Shown here: positions 1 through 7,279 of the stretch, one piece after another
How the letters are laid out: each line of letters begins with the position of its first letter
How positions within the stretch are numbered: the stretch's first letter is position 1
Assembly (NCBI GenBank): GCA_964455935.1
Contig: CAYVZU010000105.1
Coordinates: 1-13,922 of the forward strand
Direction of reading: 5' to 3'
DNA: 13,922 nt
DNA from: CAYVZU01 sp964455935
GTDB lineage: Bacteria > Fibrobacterota > CAYVZU01
Translations under genes and position numbers: made by a program
Notes under the pieces: model-generated
What the model saw: only the letters and a program-made list of their open reading frames with translations
The model's database searches: none
Told to the model about the DNA's origin: nothing

Positions 1-53
1 AATTGCTAACCCCCTTGGCTTTGCCTGATCTAAAGAATTATTATGATTCTGCT

Positions 54-404
54 ATGAGTGCGCCTTCGAAAGAGCGAATCGCGTTGTCCTTGAACCGTCC
101 CCGAAGGGGACGCCGGTTGGACCCGGTTGTTATCGGAGTCCTGACGGGCGCTCTTCTGGTTGCCTTTTCTGCGTGCGTCTGGGCTGCAAAGGAAATCGTT
201 TTTGAAGAGACGGTAATCGAGGGAAAAGTGAAGCGGCCCCAGGTCGTCCTGATTGCGGCGGACCAACGGCCGGTTTTTCAACCCATGGCGATCAACAATT
301 TTCGCGACACTGTTTCCACATGGGCCGACCGTGTGGATCCGGAGGTCTTTGAGCAGAACCGTTTTGAAGCGCCCATCCAACTCGAATTAAAGAATGACAA
401 ATAG
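54..404 (+). CDS. Small single-pass membrane protein, first gene of the motor operon (5' end uncertain)
   Basis: I do not recognise a named family. From the ATG at 54 the protein has 116 residues: a basic N-terminus rich in Arg, one hydrophobic membrane segment at about residues 22-44, then a short polar domain of about 70 residues, predicted to be periplasmic. That domain contains an IEGKVKRPQ stretch just after the membrane. The reading frame stays open to the left edge of the window (a TTG at 3 is also possible), so the true start may lie at 54, at 3 or outside the window; there is no convincing Shine-Dalgarno before 54. The stop lies 25 bases before the ExbB-like gene, which argues that it is an operon member and an accessory of the ExbB/ExbD/TonB-like machinery. 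Its existence as a gene is fairly secure; its function is unknown. Confidence 0.65.
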   Translation: MSAPSKERIALSLNRPRRGRRLDPVVIGVLTGALLVAFSACVWAAKEIVFEETVIEGKVKRPQVVLIAADQRPVFQPMAINNFRDTVSTWADRVDPEVFEQNRFEAPIQLELKNDK

Positions 405-429
405 CGACTAACAGCGACGGAGGCTTTGC

Positions 430-1197
430 ATGGAGTTTATCACCAAGTTCTTGATGTCCTTTAACCCCGCGGAACCCGGTTACCTTTTCCAATGGGCGAT
501 TCTGGCCGTGGGTGCTTTTGGCGTGGCGGTGATCGTCGAGCGTGGCTTTTATTTGGTGAGGCGGTCGAACTACAAGTCCGAGAGCTTTGTCAACGAAATC
601 CTGCGCCATGTCGCGGCCAACAACCTGGGCGCGGCCCGCAGCATGTGCGAAGAGGCCAAGTCGCCCGCCCTGTCGCGCGTGGTCCATGCGGCCCTTAAAG
701 AGGCCGAAAGCGGGCCCGAGAAGATGCAGAACGCGGTGGACGAAGAGAGCCTCAACGTGATCCCAAAAATCGAAAAGCGTACCGGGTATCTGCCTATGGT
801 CTCAAACGTCTCGACTCTTCTGGGACTGATGGGGACCATATATGGTCTCATTGTGGCGTTCGCTGCCGTGGGACAAGCCGGCATTGACCCGGCCCAGAAA
901 AGCAATCTTCTAGCCCAGGGTATCGCGGCTGCCATGAACACGACCTTCCTGGGACTTTTCTTTGCGATTCCCTGCATACTCGTTTACTCGTTTCTCATGT
1001 CCAAAACCCAACGCATCGTGGATGACGTGGATGAAGGGGCCATGCGGGTTGTCAATCTCCTTACCGAAAGATCTTATAAGACACACAAATACCACATTAG
1101 CGCCTCACAGATCAAAGAGGGCGTGGGTCTCCACGTAACGCACAACAACATCAAAATCTTCACGGACAACAAGCTGATCAAGGAAATCAACTTCTAG
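430..1197 (+). CDS. MotA/TolQ/ExbB-family proton channel protein
   Basis: Inner-membrane channel subunit expected to form the pentameric ring that, with an ExbD/TolR partner, converts proton flow into work on the envelope. At 255 residues it fits the family. Predicted membrane segments are at about 18-38, 121-146 and 163-190, with a large cytoplasmic loop between the first two. Family signatures are visible: LGLMGTIYGL (131-140) in the second segment and GIAAAMNTTFLGL (164-176) followed by AIPCILVY in the third, including the paired Thr171-Thr172. At the place where ExbB and TolQ carry Glu (GIAEAL) this protein has Ala167. A GGAGG at 419-423 sits 6 bases before the ATG. It aligns without gaps to the channel half of the next gene through at least residue 200, so the two are tandem paralogs. 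After residue 212 it has its own polar tail of about 40 residues. Confidence 0.93.
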   Translation: MEFITKFLMSFNPAEPGYLFQWAILAVGAFGVAVIVERGFYLVRRSNYKSESFVNEILRHVAANNLGAARSMCEEAKSPALSRVVHAALKEAESGPEKMQNAVDEESLNVIPKIEKRTGYLPMVSNVSTLLGLMGTIYGLIVAFAAVGQAGIDPAQKSNLLAQGIAAAMNTTFLGLFFAIPCILVYSFLMSKTQRIVDDVDEGAMRVVNLLTERSYKTHKYHISASQIKEGVGLHVTHNNIKIFTDNKLIKEINF

Positions 1198-1210
1198 ATC
1201 CGGGTCTCCC

Positions 1211-2500
1211 ATGAACCTGTTTGACGAACTCATACGCTCTTTCCTGCCCGCCAGTGAAGGCTATTTCTTCATGTGGGCCATCCTGCTGATCGGGCTCTAT
1301 GCACTGGCCCTGATCTTCGAACGGTACGTTTATATCGGCCGCCGGTCGGATATCGATGCGCCCCGGTTCATGCTGGCGATCCGCAATCTCCTGGCCGAGC
1401 GGAAAGCCGAGGAGGCCGCCCGTTTGTGCGAGAACGCGGGTCCGCGGCTTCTTCCCAAGGTTCTGGGAGCGGCCCTAAAGAAGTCCATGGTGTCGCCGTT
1501 GCAGACACGCGCGGCCGTGGAGGAGAAGGTGGTGGGAGCCGTTGCCGGGCTTGAGCACCGTCTTCAGATCATTGCCACATGCAGCAATCTGAGCACGCTT
1601 CTGGGATTGATGGGGACGATCTATGGTTTGATCGTGGCCTTTGACGCGGTCGGACGGCCCGATGTGACACCCGCCATGAAAACGTCCATGCTGGCCAGCG
1701 GCATTTCGGCCGCCATGAATACCACACTTCTTGGGCTGCTGGTCGCCGTGCCCTGCATTCTTGCCTACTCGGCTTTGCGGGCGCGCGTGGATCGGGTTGT
1801 GACGCAATTGGACGAATGCTCGACGGGGCTGCTGAAAATCCTGGTTCCCAAGGGAATGATCCAGAAGGGGTATCGTCCTTCGATCCGGCGCAATGCGGAG
1901 AATCCCGAGCTCGAGGCCAACATGGTTCCCATGATGAGCCTGATGACCGTGCTCATCCCGCTGCTGCTGACCTCCACCGAGTTCGTGAAGATGGCCAACA
2001 TCGCCCTGGACCTGCCGCCCGGGGGAGGCGGAGGAGGAGCGGAAGCGGCGGGAATGGTGAAGCAGGAATTAAGTCTGGGCCTGGTCGTGACCCGCCAGGG
2101 CATCGATATCAAGAGCGGTCTCGAGCCCCAGCTCTCCGCCTTCCGCACGGGCGCCGCCGGCGGGCCGGCGATTGCGGCTCAGGACGGAAAACAAAATTTC
2201 TCCGCCCTCAACCGCTACCTTGCGGAGCTCAAACGCAGGACGCTTTTGGAAATTGCGCGCAGTTACCAGTCGTTTCCCGACAACGCCTCGCTCTTTTCTC
2301 TTTCCGAGTTCTGCGCCAAACTCGACTTGGAGAGTCTTCCGCTTTACGGCGATCACGAGAGCGCAAAGATTGTGGCCGAAAACCAGATCAGCTATCAGAC
2401 GATCGTTTCCGTGATGGATGCGGCGCGTAGCGCGACGACGGAGCAGGGGGCGGTGCCGCTGTTTCCCTCGGTCTCCATTGCCGGAGGGTTGTTGCAGTAA
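1211..2500 (+). CDS. Fused ExbB/TolQ-type channel and ExbD/TolR-type domain
   Basis: A 429-residue protein, about twice the family length. Residues 1-212 are a full ExbB/TolQ/MotA-type channel with three membrane segments and the motifs LGLMGTIYGL (131-140) and GISAAMNTTLLGL (164-176). Residues 235-429 look like ExbD/TolR: a short N-terminal stretch, one membrane segment starting NMVPMMSLMTVLIP (237-250), a DLP exit motif at 267-269, a Gly-rich linker (271-276), and a periplasmic domain ending in the typical NQISYQTIVSVMDAAR block (391-406). The topology works: ExbB ends and ExbD begins in the cytoplasm. In the usual NVTPxxD motif the essential membrane Asp is replaced by Ser243. The start lies 13 bases after the previous stop without a clear ribosome site, suggesting translational coupling. 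The reading frame is continuous through the junction; a sequencing error that merged two genes is unlikely because both halves are intact in one frame. Confidence 0.9.
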   Translation: MNLFDELIRSFLPASEGYFFMWAILLIGLYALALIFERYVYIGRRSDIDAPRFMLAIRNLLAERKAEEAARLCENAGPRLLPKVLGAALKKSMVSPLQTRAAVEEKVVGAVAGLEHRLQIIATCSNLSTLLGLMGTIYGLIVAFDAVGRPDVTPAMKTSMLASGISAAMNTTLLGLLVAVPCILAYSALRARVDRVVTQLDECSTGLLKILVPKGMIQKGYRPSIRRNAENPELEANMVPMMSLMTVLIPLLLTSTEFVKMANIALDLPPGGGGGGAEAAGMVKQELSLGLVVTRQGIDIKSGLEPQLSAFRTGAAGGPAIAAQDGKQNFSALNRYLAELKRRTLLEIARSYQSFPDNASLFSLSEFCAKLDLESLPLYGDHESAKIVAENQISYQTIVSVMDAARSATTEQGAVPLFPSVSIAGGLLQ

Positions 2501-2501
2501 T

Positions 2502-3005
2502 ATGGCCAATCCACGCCAGCGCAGAGCCATGCGCCGCAAAGGGCGCACCATGGACGTGAAGCTCAACATCACATCCATGATGGATATGTTTACGATCATT
2601 CTGGTCTTCCTGCTGAAGAGCTATTCGGCCGAGGGGCAGTTGGTCACCCCGGCCGATGGCCTGCTTTTGCCCAATTCGTCGGCGCAGAAGAGCGCCGAGC
2701 GCGGCCTGGAAATCAAAGTGAGCCAGGCCGCCATTCTTGTCGAAGACAGACTGGTCGTCGGCGGCAAGGACATGCAAGAGGTGATGGCCCAAAAAGATTA
2801 TCTGATTCAGCCTCTGCGGGATGTGCTTCTTAAATACTCGCGGGAAGCCCGCAGCGCGGCGCGTTCCTACGCGCAGGATTTCAAGGGCAGTGTGGTGCTG
2901 CAAGGCGATAAAGAGATTCCCTACAACTTGCTGGTGAAACTGATGTACACCTGCGGCCAGGCCGGTTTTCCCAGCATCAATATGATTGTATACAAGGGAG
3001 AGTAG
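2502..3005 (+). CDS. ExbD/TolR-family biopolymer transport protein
   Basis: Single-pass membrane partner of the ExbB-like channels, 167 residues, with a cytoplasmic basic N-terminus, one membrane segment (about 21-40) and a periplasmic domain. The segment reads LNITSMMDMFTIILVF (21-36). Asp28 falls at the place of the proton-carrying Asp of ExbD and TolR. The C-terminal VVLQGDKEIPYNLLVKLM block matches the conserved end of the ExbD fold. The ATG at 2502 is one base after the stop of the fusion gene, with GGAGGG at 2483-2488 (spacing 13, long but acceptable with coupling); ATGs at 2529 and 2550 are alternatives that would still leave the membrane segment. The extra Lys39 and Tyr41 at the membrane exit and a Ser/Ala/Lys-rich insert (about 54-65) are specific details. 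This is the likely energised partner of the Asp-less ExbD domain encoded just upstream. Confidence 0.92.
   Translation: MANPRQRRAMRRKGRTMDVKLNITSMMDMFTIILVFLLKSYSAEGQLVTPADGLLLPNSSAQKSAERGLEIKVSQAAILVEDRLVVGGKDMQEVMAQKDYLIQPLRDVLLKYSREARSAARSYAQDFKGSVVLQGDKEIPYNLLVKLMYTCGQAGFPSINMIVYKGE
2994..3000 (+). promoter_or_regulatory. Ribosome binding site that selects the GTG start at 3007
   Basis: AAGGGAG lies 6 bases before GTG 3007, inside the last codons of the ExbD gene. The frame is open upstream to a TTG at 2986, but that codon has no ribosome site and would make a long overlap, so GTG 3007 is preferred. Confidence 0.6.
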
Positions 3006-3006
3006 G

Positions 3007-4020
3007 GTGAGCGCAGCCGTGGCCAGGGCCTTTTTTCCGCGGGAATTCCGCGGCGGGTTGTTCAAGACCCTCGACAAGCCCTTTGCGGGAATCTTTCTCG
3101 TCGTCTTTTCCATTGTTTCCGCGGGAATCTACTGGCTTTCGCATCGCCCGGTCTCTCACGAGGCATCCACCCAGCAGATTGCCCGGATTCAGGAACGCTA
3201 TGCGCGCCTTGTGCTGAATCAGCCCGAACCCAAGCCGCCGGAACAGGCCGCCAAAACAACCCGTGAACGCAAGGGTCCGGCCGAGGAAAAAGCCGAGGAA
3301 AAGCCAACCGTGGACCGGGCCAAGGAATCGCTGGCCGAGCGCACGCAGCGCCGGGAGCGCACGCAGGAAGACCGCGCGGCCAAACGCCAGAAGCTCGACC
3401 AGAAAATCGCATCGGTCGGCATTTTCGCCGCGATAACCTCGTCCTCCGACGATCCATCGGACCCGGTGGTCCAGGATCTGATGGCCGGCGGCGATGTGAC
3501 CGGGGACCTTTCGAATCTGGCCGTTTCCGGCCAAAGTTTCTCGCGCAAGGCCGTGGATCTGGAAGAGCGTAAGCGCGAGCGCCGTGAGAACAGGGCCGCG
3601 GCGGGGTCCATCGCCCAGTCCACTCTCCAAAAAGCGGCTGAGGAAAAAGTGTCCCGCCGGGGGAATGTCAGCATCAGCCAGACGCCCCAGACCGTGGAAG
3701 GAGCGGCCAAACAGTCGTCCGAGCGCACGCACGAGGCGATTGGTGCGGTAATCAAGGGGCAGCAGGCGCAGTTGGTGTATGTCCTGGAAAAATGGCTGAA
3801 AAGGGACCCGAACCTTTCGGGAAAGGTTCTGTTGCGCTTCACGATTCTTCCAACGGGCGCCGTGACCGGGGTTGCCGTTGTCTCCAGCACCACGAACAAC
3901 CCCGAATTCGACGAGGCCATCGCGCGCTATGTGCGGCGCTGGACGTTTGCCCCAATCGACGGCAGCCATGGATCGGTAACCGTCGTGTACCCATTTGTCT
4001 TTACCCGTGCCAACGGATGA
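3007..4020 (+). CDS. AgmX/TonB-like energy transducer with C-terminal TonB-type domain
   Basis: Expected to be anchored in the inner membrane and to reach through the periplasm, passing work from the channel complex to the cell wall or outer membrane. With the GTG start it has 337 residues: a membrane segment at about 25-45; a charged Pro/Glu/Lys/Arg-rich stalk (about 70-135) predicted as helix or coiled coil; a GIFAAITSS segment followed by acidic linker (138-170); a second charged stretch (180-215); and a C-terminal domain at about 240-333. That domain reads like the AgmX/PglI and TonB C-terminus: LKRDPNLSGKVLLRFTI, an SST-NNPEFDEAI block, RRWTFAP, and VVYPFVF at the end. AgmX (GltJ) is a Myxococcus gliding-motility protein; TonB energises receptors. 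Which role applies here cannot be decided from sequence. It starts one base after the ExbD gene. Confidence 0.85.
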   Translation: MSAAVARAFFPREFRGGLFKTLDKPFAGIFLVVFSIVSAGIYWLSHRPVSHEASTQQIARIQERYARLVLNQPEPKPPEQAAKTTRERKGPAEEKAEEKPTVDRAKESLAERTQRRERTQEDRAAKRQKLDQKIASVGIFAAITSSSDDPSDPVVQDLMAGGDVTGDLSNLAVSGQSFSRKAVDLEERKRERRENRAAAGSIAQSTLQKAAEEKVSRRGNVSISQTPQTVEGAAKQSSERTHEAIGAVIKGQQAQLVYVLEKWLKRDPNLSGKVLLRFTILPTGAVTGVAVVSSTTNNPEFDEAIARYVRRWTFAPIDGSHGSVTVVYPFVFTRANG

Positions 4021-4025
4021 GAACC

Positions 4026-4031
4026 AGGAGG
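4026..4031 (+). promoter_or_regulatory. Shine-Dalgarno for the PilZ gene
   Basis: A perfect AGGAGG is placed 5 bases before ATG 4037. It fixes this start over the in-frame ATG at 3995 that lies inside the TonB-like gene. Confidence 0.8.
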
Positions 4032-4036
4032 AACGC

Positions 4037-4363
4037 ATGAATCAGAATGACCGCAAGCAGGAACGCGTCGAACATCTTGCGCCCGTTGGGGGCCAAGATG
4101 GATGCGTATACGATTTTAGCCAGGGCGGAGTGGCGGTCTTTGTGGGCCAGTGCGCCAAGCCCGGGTCCACGGTCATGCTCAAGGTGCAAGTGGGAGATCT
4201 GAACCTGAACGTAAAAGCAACCGTTTCGCACTGCACGGTTTCGGGCGATTTATACCGCGCCGGCTATCAGTTCACGGACTTGGCCGACGACAGCCGGACT
4301 ATCCTGCGGGAAATGGCCGATCTCTACAGCCGGGGTGTTCCGGTGCGCGTCGCTCATGCATAA
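4037..4363 (+). CDS. Single-domain PilZ protein (c-di-GMP receptor)
   Basis: A 108-residue cytoplasmic protein that is essentially one PilZ domain. Both halves of the c-di-GMP binding signature are present: RKQER (6-10, RxxxR) and DFSQGG (26-31, DxSxxG). The remainder has the beta-barrel pattern of the family (VMLKVQVGDLNLNVKATV, then the YRAGYQFTDL strand) and a short C-terminal helix. No other domain is attached, so it presumably acts by binding a partner protein. Known PilZ proteins of this sort, such as YcgR, brake the flagellar stator. Its place 16 bases after the TonB-like gene and 12 before a FliL-like gene makes the channel complex the obvious partner, which is an inference. The start is set by a strong ribosome site. 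Confidence 0.88.
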   Translation: MNQNDRKQERVEHLAPVGGQDGCVYDFSQGGVAVFVGQCAKPGSTVMLKVQVGDLNLNVKATVSHCTVSGDLYRAGYQFTDLADDSRTILREMADLYSRGVPVRVAHA

Positions 4364-4375
4364 GGCCATGATGTC

Positions 4376-4933
4376 ATGAAAAAAGAATCCCCCTGGGCTC
4401 ATCAACGCAAGCGCCGCGGCCGTTGGATCTTTATTCTGATTTTGGCTGCGCCTTTGGCCGGTCTGGTTTTTCTGATCGTGCGCAACAATCTGGCGGAATC
4501 GCCCGACCCGGTTGCCGCGCCGGCCGACACAGTGCCGATTCCCCGCAAGGGGATTGACATGTTTGACGGCAAGAAGTTCCGTGTCGTGCAGGAACCCGGT
4601 CCGGACCCCGACGCTCCGCCCGTGGAGTCCCGGTTTACCTACAGGCTTGGCGATTGCTTCGCCATTCCCCGCGACGAGAAGCGCCTTGTGCTTCGAATGA
4701 AGCTGGACCTGGAGTTTGATTCGGCGCAGGTGCGCAAGGAGATCCAGGAGCGTCAGAACGATCTACGAGTGCTGGTCAACCTCAAGATCTCGTCACGCAA
4801 CCTGGCCGATATCGAAGTCCGCAGTCTGCGGCCCGTGCTGATCGAGGAGATCAATGGACTTCTTAAGACCGGCAAAATCATCGATTTGCGATTCGTTGAT
4901 TTTCGCATTGAGCGGAGATTGACGGAGAACTAA
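4376..4933 (+). CDS. FliL-like membrane protein
   Basis: A 185-residue inner-membrane protein with a strongly basic N-terminus (residues 9-16), one membrane segment at about 17-36, a Pro-rich linker (42-84) and a periplasmic domain at about 87-182. The domain follows the FliL plan: a GDCFAIPRDEKRLVLRMKLDLEF strand pair with an LxLxLxF pattern, a helix with VRKEIQERQNDLRVLV, an SSRNLADIE segment matching the SSKTxEEL motif, then LRPVLIEEINGLLKTG and a final RFVDFRIE strand. FliL surrounds and supports the flagellar MotAB stator. Here there is no flagellar gene nearby, and the gene is the last of an ExbB/ExbD operon, so it probably stabilises that channel complex instead. Sequence similarity was judged by eye only. 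No good Shine-Dalgarno is seen; it starts 12 bases after the PilZ stop. Confidence 0.75.
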   Translation: MKKESPWAHQRKRRGRWIFILILAAPLAGLVFLIVRNNLAESPDPVAAPADTVPIPRKGIDMFDGKKFRVVQEPGPDPDAPPVESRFTYRLGDCFAIPRDEKRLVLRMKLDLEFDSAQVRKEIQERQNDLRVLVNLKISSRNLADIEVRSLRPVLIEEINGLLKTGKIIDLRFVDFRIERRLTEN

Positions 4934-4941
4934 ATCAAAGT

Positions 4942-4972
4942 CAAAGGGTGACGGCCAAGCCGTTATCCTTTG
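4942..4972 (+). terminator. Hairpin closing the motor operon
   Basis: Arms at 4942-4955 and 4959-4972 pair over 14 positions (two of them G-U in RNA) around a three-base loop. It begins 8 bases after the FliL-like stop. There is no T-run after it on either strand, so it may be an RNA-stabilising 3' end or a Rho-assisted stop and not a classic intrinsic terminator. Confidence 0.55.
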
Positions 4973-5050
4973 TCAGCCTGGAAACCCGTTTGGCCACTAT
5001 CGTAGTTTCAGAAGCGGTGTAGAACTACCGACCGATTTTTCATTAACATC

Positions 5051-7189
5051 ATGCAGTCAATCCACAGTTTATTGCGCCGTTCGTTCGCCAACGCCTGCCT
5101 TTTATGGGCCATATGCGCCGGTGCGGCACAAGCCCAGGACGACTCGCTCCTCTTTCCCTGCCCCAGCAACCTCATCAACAATGTCGCATTCTGGGAAAAA
5201 GTTTATTCCGAGTATTCGGTCAAACAGGCTGTTCTGCACGACGCCAACCAGATCCTCAATATTTACGAGACTGTTCCGTTCTCGCCCGACAATCCCCGGC
5301 GCAACCGGGCCGTGTTTGAAGAGAGGCGTGCATATTATTGCGATTTGCTCGACAAGATCGCACAGTCCGATGTCTCTTCCAACGATGCCAAGCGGATTTG
5401 GGAAATGTGCGGGCCGGGTCTGAACGCGGAGGACTATCTCAAGGCCAAGGAAACCATGCGTTTTCAGATTGGATTAAAAGAGAATTATCTGGAGGGGTTG
5501 CGCAGGTCCGGCCGGTATCTCGACCGGATTCGGCGCATTTTTCAGGACGAAGGACTTCCCGAGCGACTCATTTACCTGCCGCATGTTGAATCGTCCTTCA
5601 ATTACCGGGCCTACTCCTTCCGGGGCGCCGCAGGCATGTGGCAATTCATGCGCTATACAGGCCGCCTGTTCATGCGGATCGACTACCTGATCGATGAGCG
5701 GCTCGATCCAATCGCCTCCTCCATTGCCGCGGCCAAACTCCTCAAGAGTAATCACCAGCGGCTCAAGACATGGCCTTTGGCCATTACCGCCTACAATCAC
5801 GGCGCCAATGGCATGCAGCGGGCTGTGGAAAACCTGGGGACGAGCGATCTGGGCCAGATCATTGCCGAACACTCCGGCGCGAGCTTCAAGTTTGCGTCCA
5901 AAAACTTTTATGCCGAATTTCTGGCAGCCAGCCGGATCGCCATGAATCACGAGAAATACTTTGGAAAAGTGGAATTCGATCAGCCCATCGAATTTAAGAC
6001 CGTGAAGCTGGACCGGTATTACTCACCCGAAACCGTAACCAAAACCCTGGGGATTACCATGGCGGTCCTCGAGGAATACAACCCGGCCCTTAGACCCGCT
6101 GTTTTCAAAGGCATGCGCAAAATTCCCAAAGGCGTTTCGATCAAGGTCCCGGCGGCTGTGGGAGCCGGTGCCCAGGTCGCCTTGGCAAGCCTTCCCGAGA
6201 AGGCCGCTTCCGATACCGAGCAACCGCCCTTTTACTACACGGTCGAACGTGGAGACCGGATTTCCATCATTGCCCGGAAGCTCTCGGTTCCCGTGGACAG
6301 GTTGGTGGAAGCCAACAATCTCGACAGCCGCAGCCGGATCTTTGCCGGCCAGATTCTGACGGTCCCCGGGGGGGCGTCGGCGACGCCGCCTGCGTCGCCC
6401 GGGGCTGTCGCCGCGACCCCGGCCAAACCCGAGACCACCACGCTGGCCGCGGCTGCGCCCGCCCCGGCCATTTCCGCGACCTCTGTCGCCAAAGGCATCA
6501 AGGCGGCCCAGCAGTCCGTTGCGCCGGCCAAAACACCGGTTGTCGCGGAACCGGAGCCACCACCCGTTGAACCTGCGCCCGCGCCGTTGACAATGGATAT
6601 CCCCAAGCATTTCTCGGCAGCGGATCGGACCCGAGGCAAGCCGGCCGGCAAAAGCCTGTCTTCGGATCTGGCCAAGGCGATTTTTGTTCCGGCCGACACT
6701 GCATCGCCCAGTTTGCCTGTCTTCAACGAGAAGATCTATGCCCTTGATATCGAGCTCAGCGAAAGCGGGAAAGACGGGTTGATCCGGGTGGGGCTGGATG
6801 AAACCCTCAGCCATTTTGCGGACTGGCTGGTGGTTCCCTACAAGACAATTCTTAAAACAAACCGGCTGTCCGCGCGAAAGACCCGCATCTCCATAGGCCA
6901 GAAACTGAAAGTTCAATTTCGCAAGCGTTCCGTGGAGGAATTCCGGCGTATCCGCCTGGAATACCACATGGCTATTGAAGAGGACTTTTACGGCGCCTAC
7001 CGCGTGAAGGGCACGACCAAATACCAGATCAAGCGGGGCGACAGCATGTGGGACCTCTCCGAGGCGGTCAACGGACTGCCATTCTGGCTGATCAAGAAAT
7101 ACAATCCCGACCTCAACCTGGCCAGCCTTATCCCGGGCCAGGAAGTCCAGATCCCCGAGATCGAAGAAATCCCGAAGGCCTCCAGGTAG
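5051..7189 (+). CDS. MltD-like lytic transglycosylase with LysM modules
   Basis: Secreted peptidoglycan-cleaving enzyme of 712 residues. A signal peptide (about 1-28, cut near AQA-QDD) is followed by an N-terminal segment like that of MltD proteins (FWEKVYSEYSVKQAVLHD, 48-64) and the family 1 transglycosylase domain at about 165-305. Its catalytic Glu180 lies in PHVESSFNYRAYS; GAAGMWQFM (192-200) and AYNHG (247-251) are the other family motifs. A LysM-like unit follows at about 316-366, a clear LysM at 395-438, a long Ala/Pro-rich linker (440-515), a divergent LysM-like unit (about 562-622) and a C-terminal LysM (about 657-702, KYQIKRGDSMWDLS). LysM modules bind GlcNAc in the wall. The gene stands alone between a hairpin and a 90-base gap. 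A role in making room in the wall for the upstream transenvelope complex is possible. Confidence 0.9.
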   Translation: MQSIHSLLRRSFANACLLWAICAGAAQAQDDSLLFPCPSNLINNVAFWEKVYSEYSVKQAVLHDANQILNIYETVPFSPDNPRRNRAVFEERRAYYCDLLDKIAQSDVSSNDAKRIWEMCGPGLNAEDYLKAKETMRFQIGLKENYLEGLRRSGRYLDRIRRIFQDEGLPERLIYLPHVESSFNYRAYSFRGAAGMWQFMRYTGRLFMRIDYLIDERLDPIASSIAAAKLLKSNHQRLKTWPLAITAYNHGANGMQRAVENLGTSDLGQIIAEHSGASFKFASKNFYAEFLAASRIAMNHEKYFGKVEFDQPIEFKTVKLDRYYSPETVTKTLGITMAVLEEYNPALRPAVFKGMRKIPKGVSIKVPAAVGAGAQVALASLPEKAASDTEQPPFYYTVERGDRISIIARKLSVPVDRLVEANNLDSRSRIFAGQILTVPGGASATPPASPGAVAATPAKPETTTLAAAAPAPAISATSVAKGIKAAQQSVAPAKTPVVAEPEPPPVEPAPAPLTMDIPKHFSAADRTRGKPAGKSLSSDLAKAIFVPADTASPSLPVFNEKIYALDIELSESGKDGLIRVGLDETLSHFADWLVVPYKTILKTNRLSARKTRISIGQKLKVQFRKRSVEEFRRIRLEYHMAIEEDFYGAYRVKGTTKYQIKRGDSMWDLSEAVNGLPFWLIKKYNPDLNLASLIPGQEVQIPEIEEIPKASR

Positions 7190-7279
7190 AGCTGACCCGA
7201 ATCCCTCTCGGCGGCGCTGCCCGCTTCGGTTGAATTCGGTGGAATTCATCTGCCGAGAACGCTATCTTTATTCCTACCG

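Noticed and set aside
21..47. Promoter-like TTGCCT and TATGAT before ATG 54
   Set aside because: The spacing is only 15 bases, it lies in a frame that may be coding from outside the window, and one match of this quality is expected by chance.
430..2500. Flagellar MotA stator
   Set aside because: The partner domains are ExbD/TolR-like and lack the OmpA-type wall domain of MotB; the channel has three membrane segments, not four.
5002..5028. GTAGTT...AACTAC repeat before the transglycosylase gene
   Set aside because: Six-base arms 15 bases apart are too weak to call an operator, and no promoter boxes fit around it.
7206..7258. Loose inverted repeats (TCTCGGC/GCCGAGA and two GAATTC sites) upstream of the E1 gene
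   Set aside because: Short arms, wide spacing and no T-run; not convincing as a terminator or operator.
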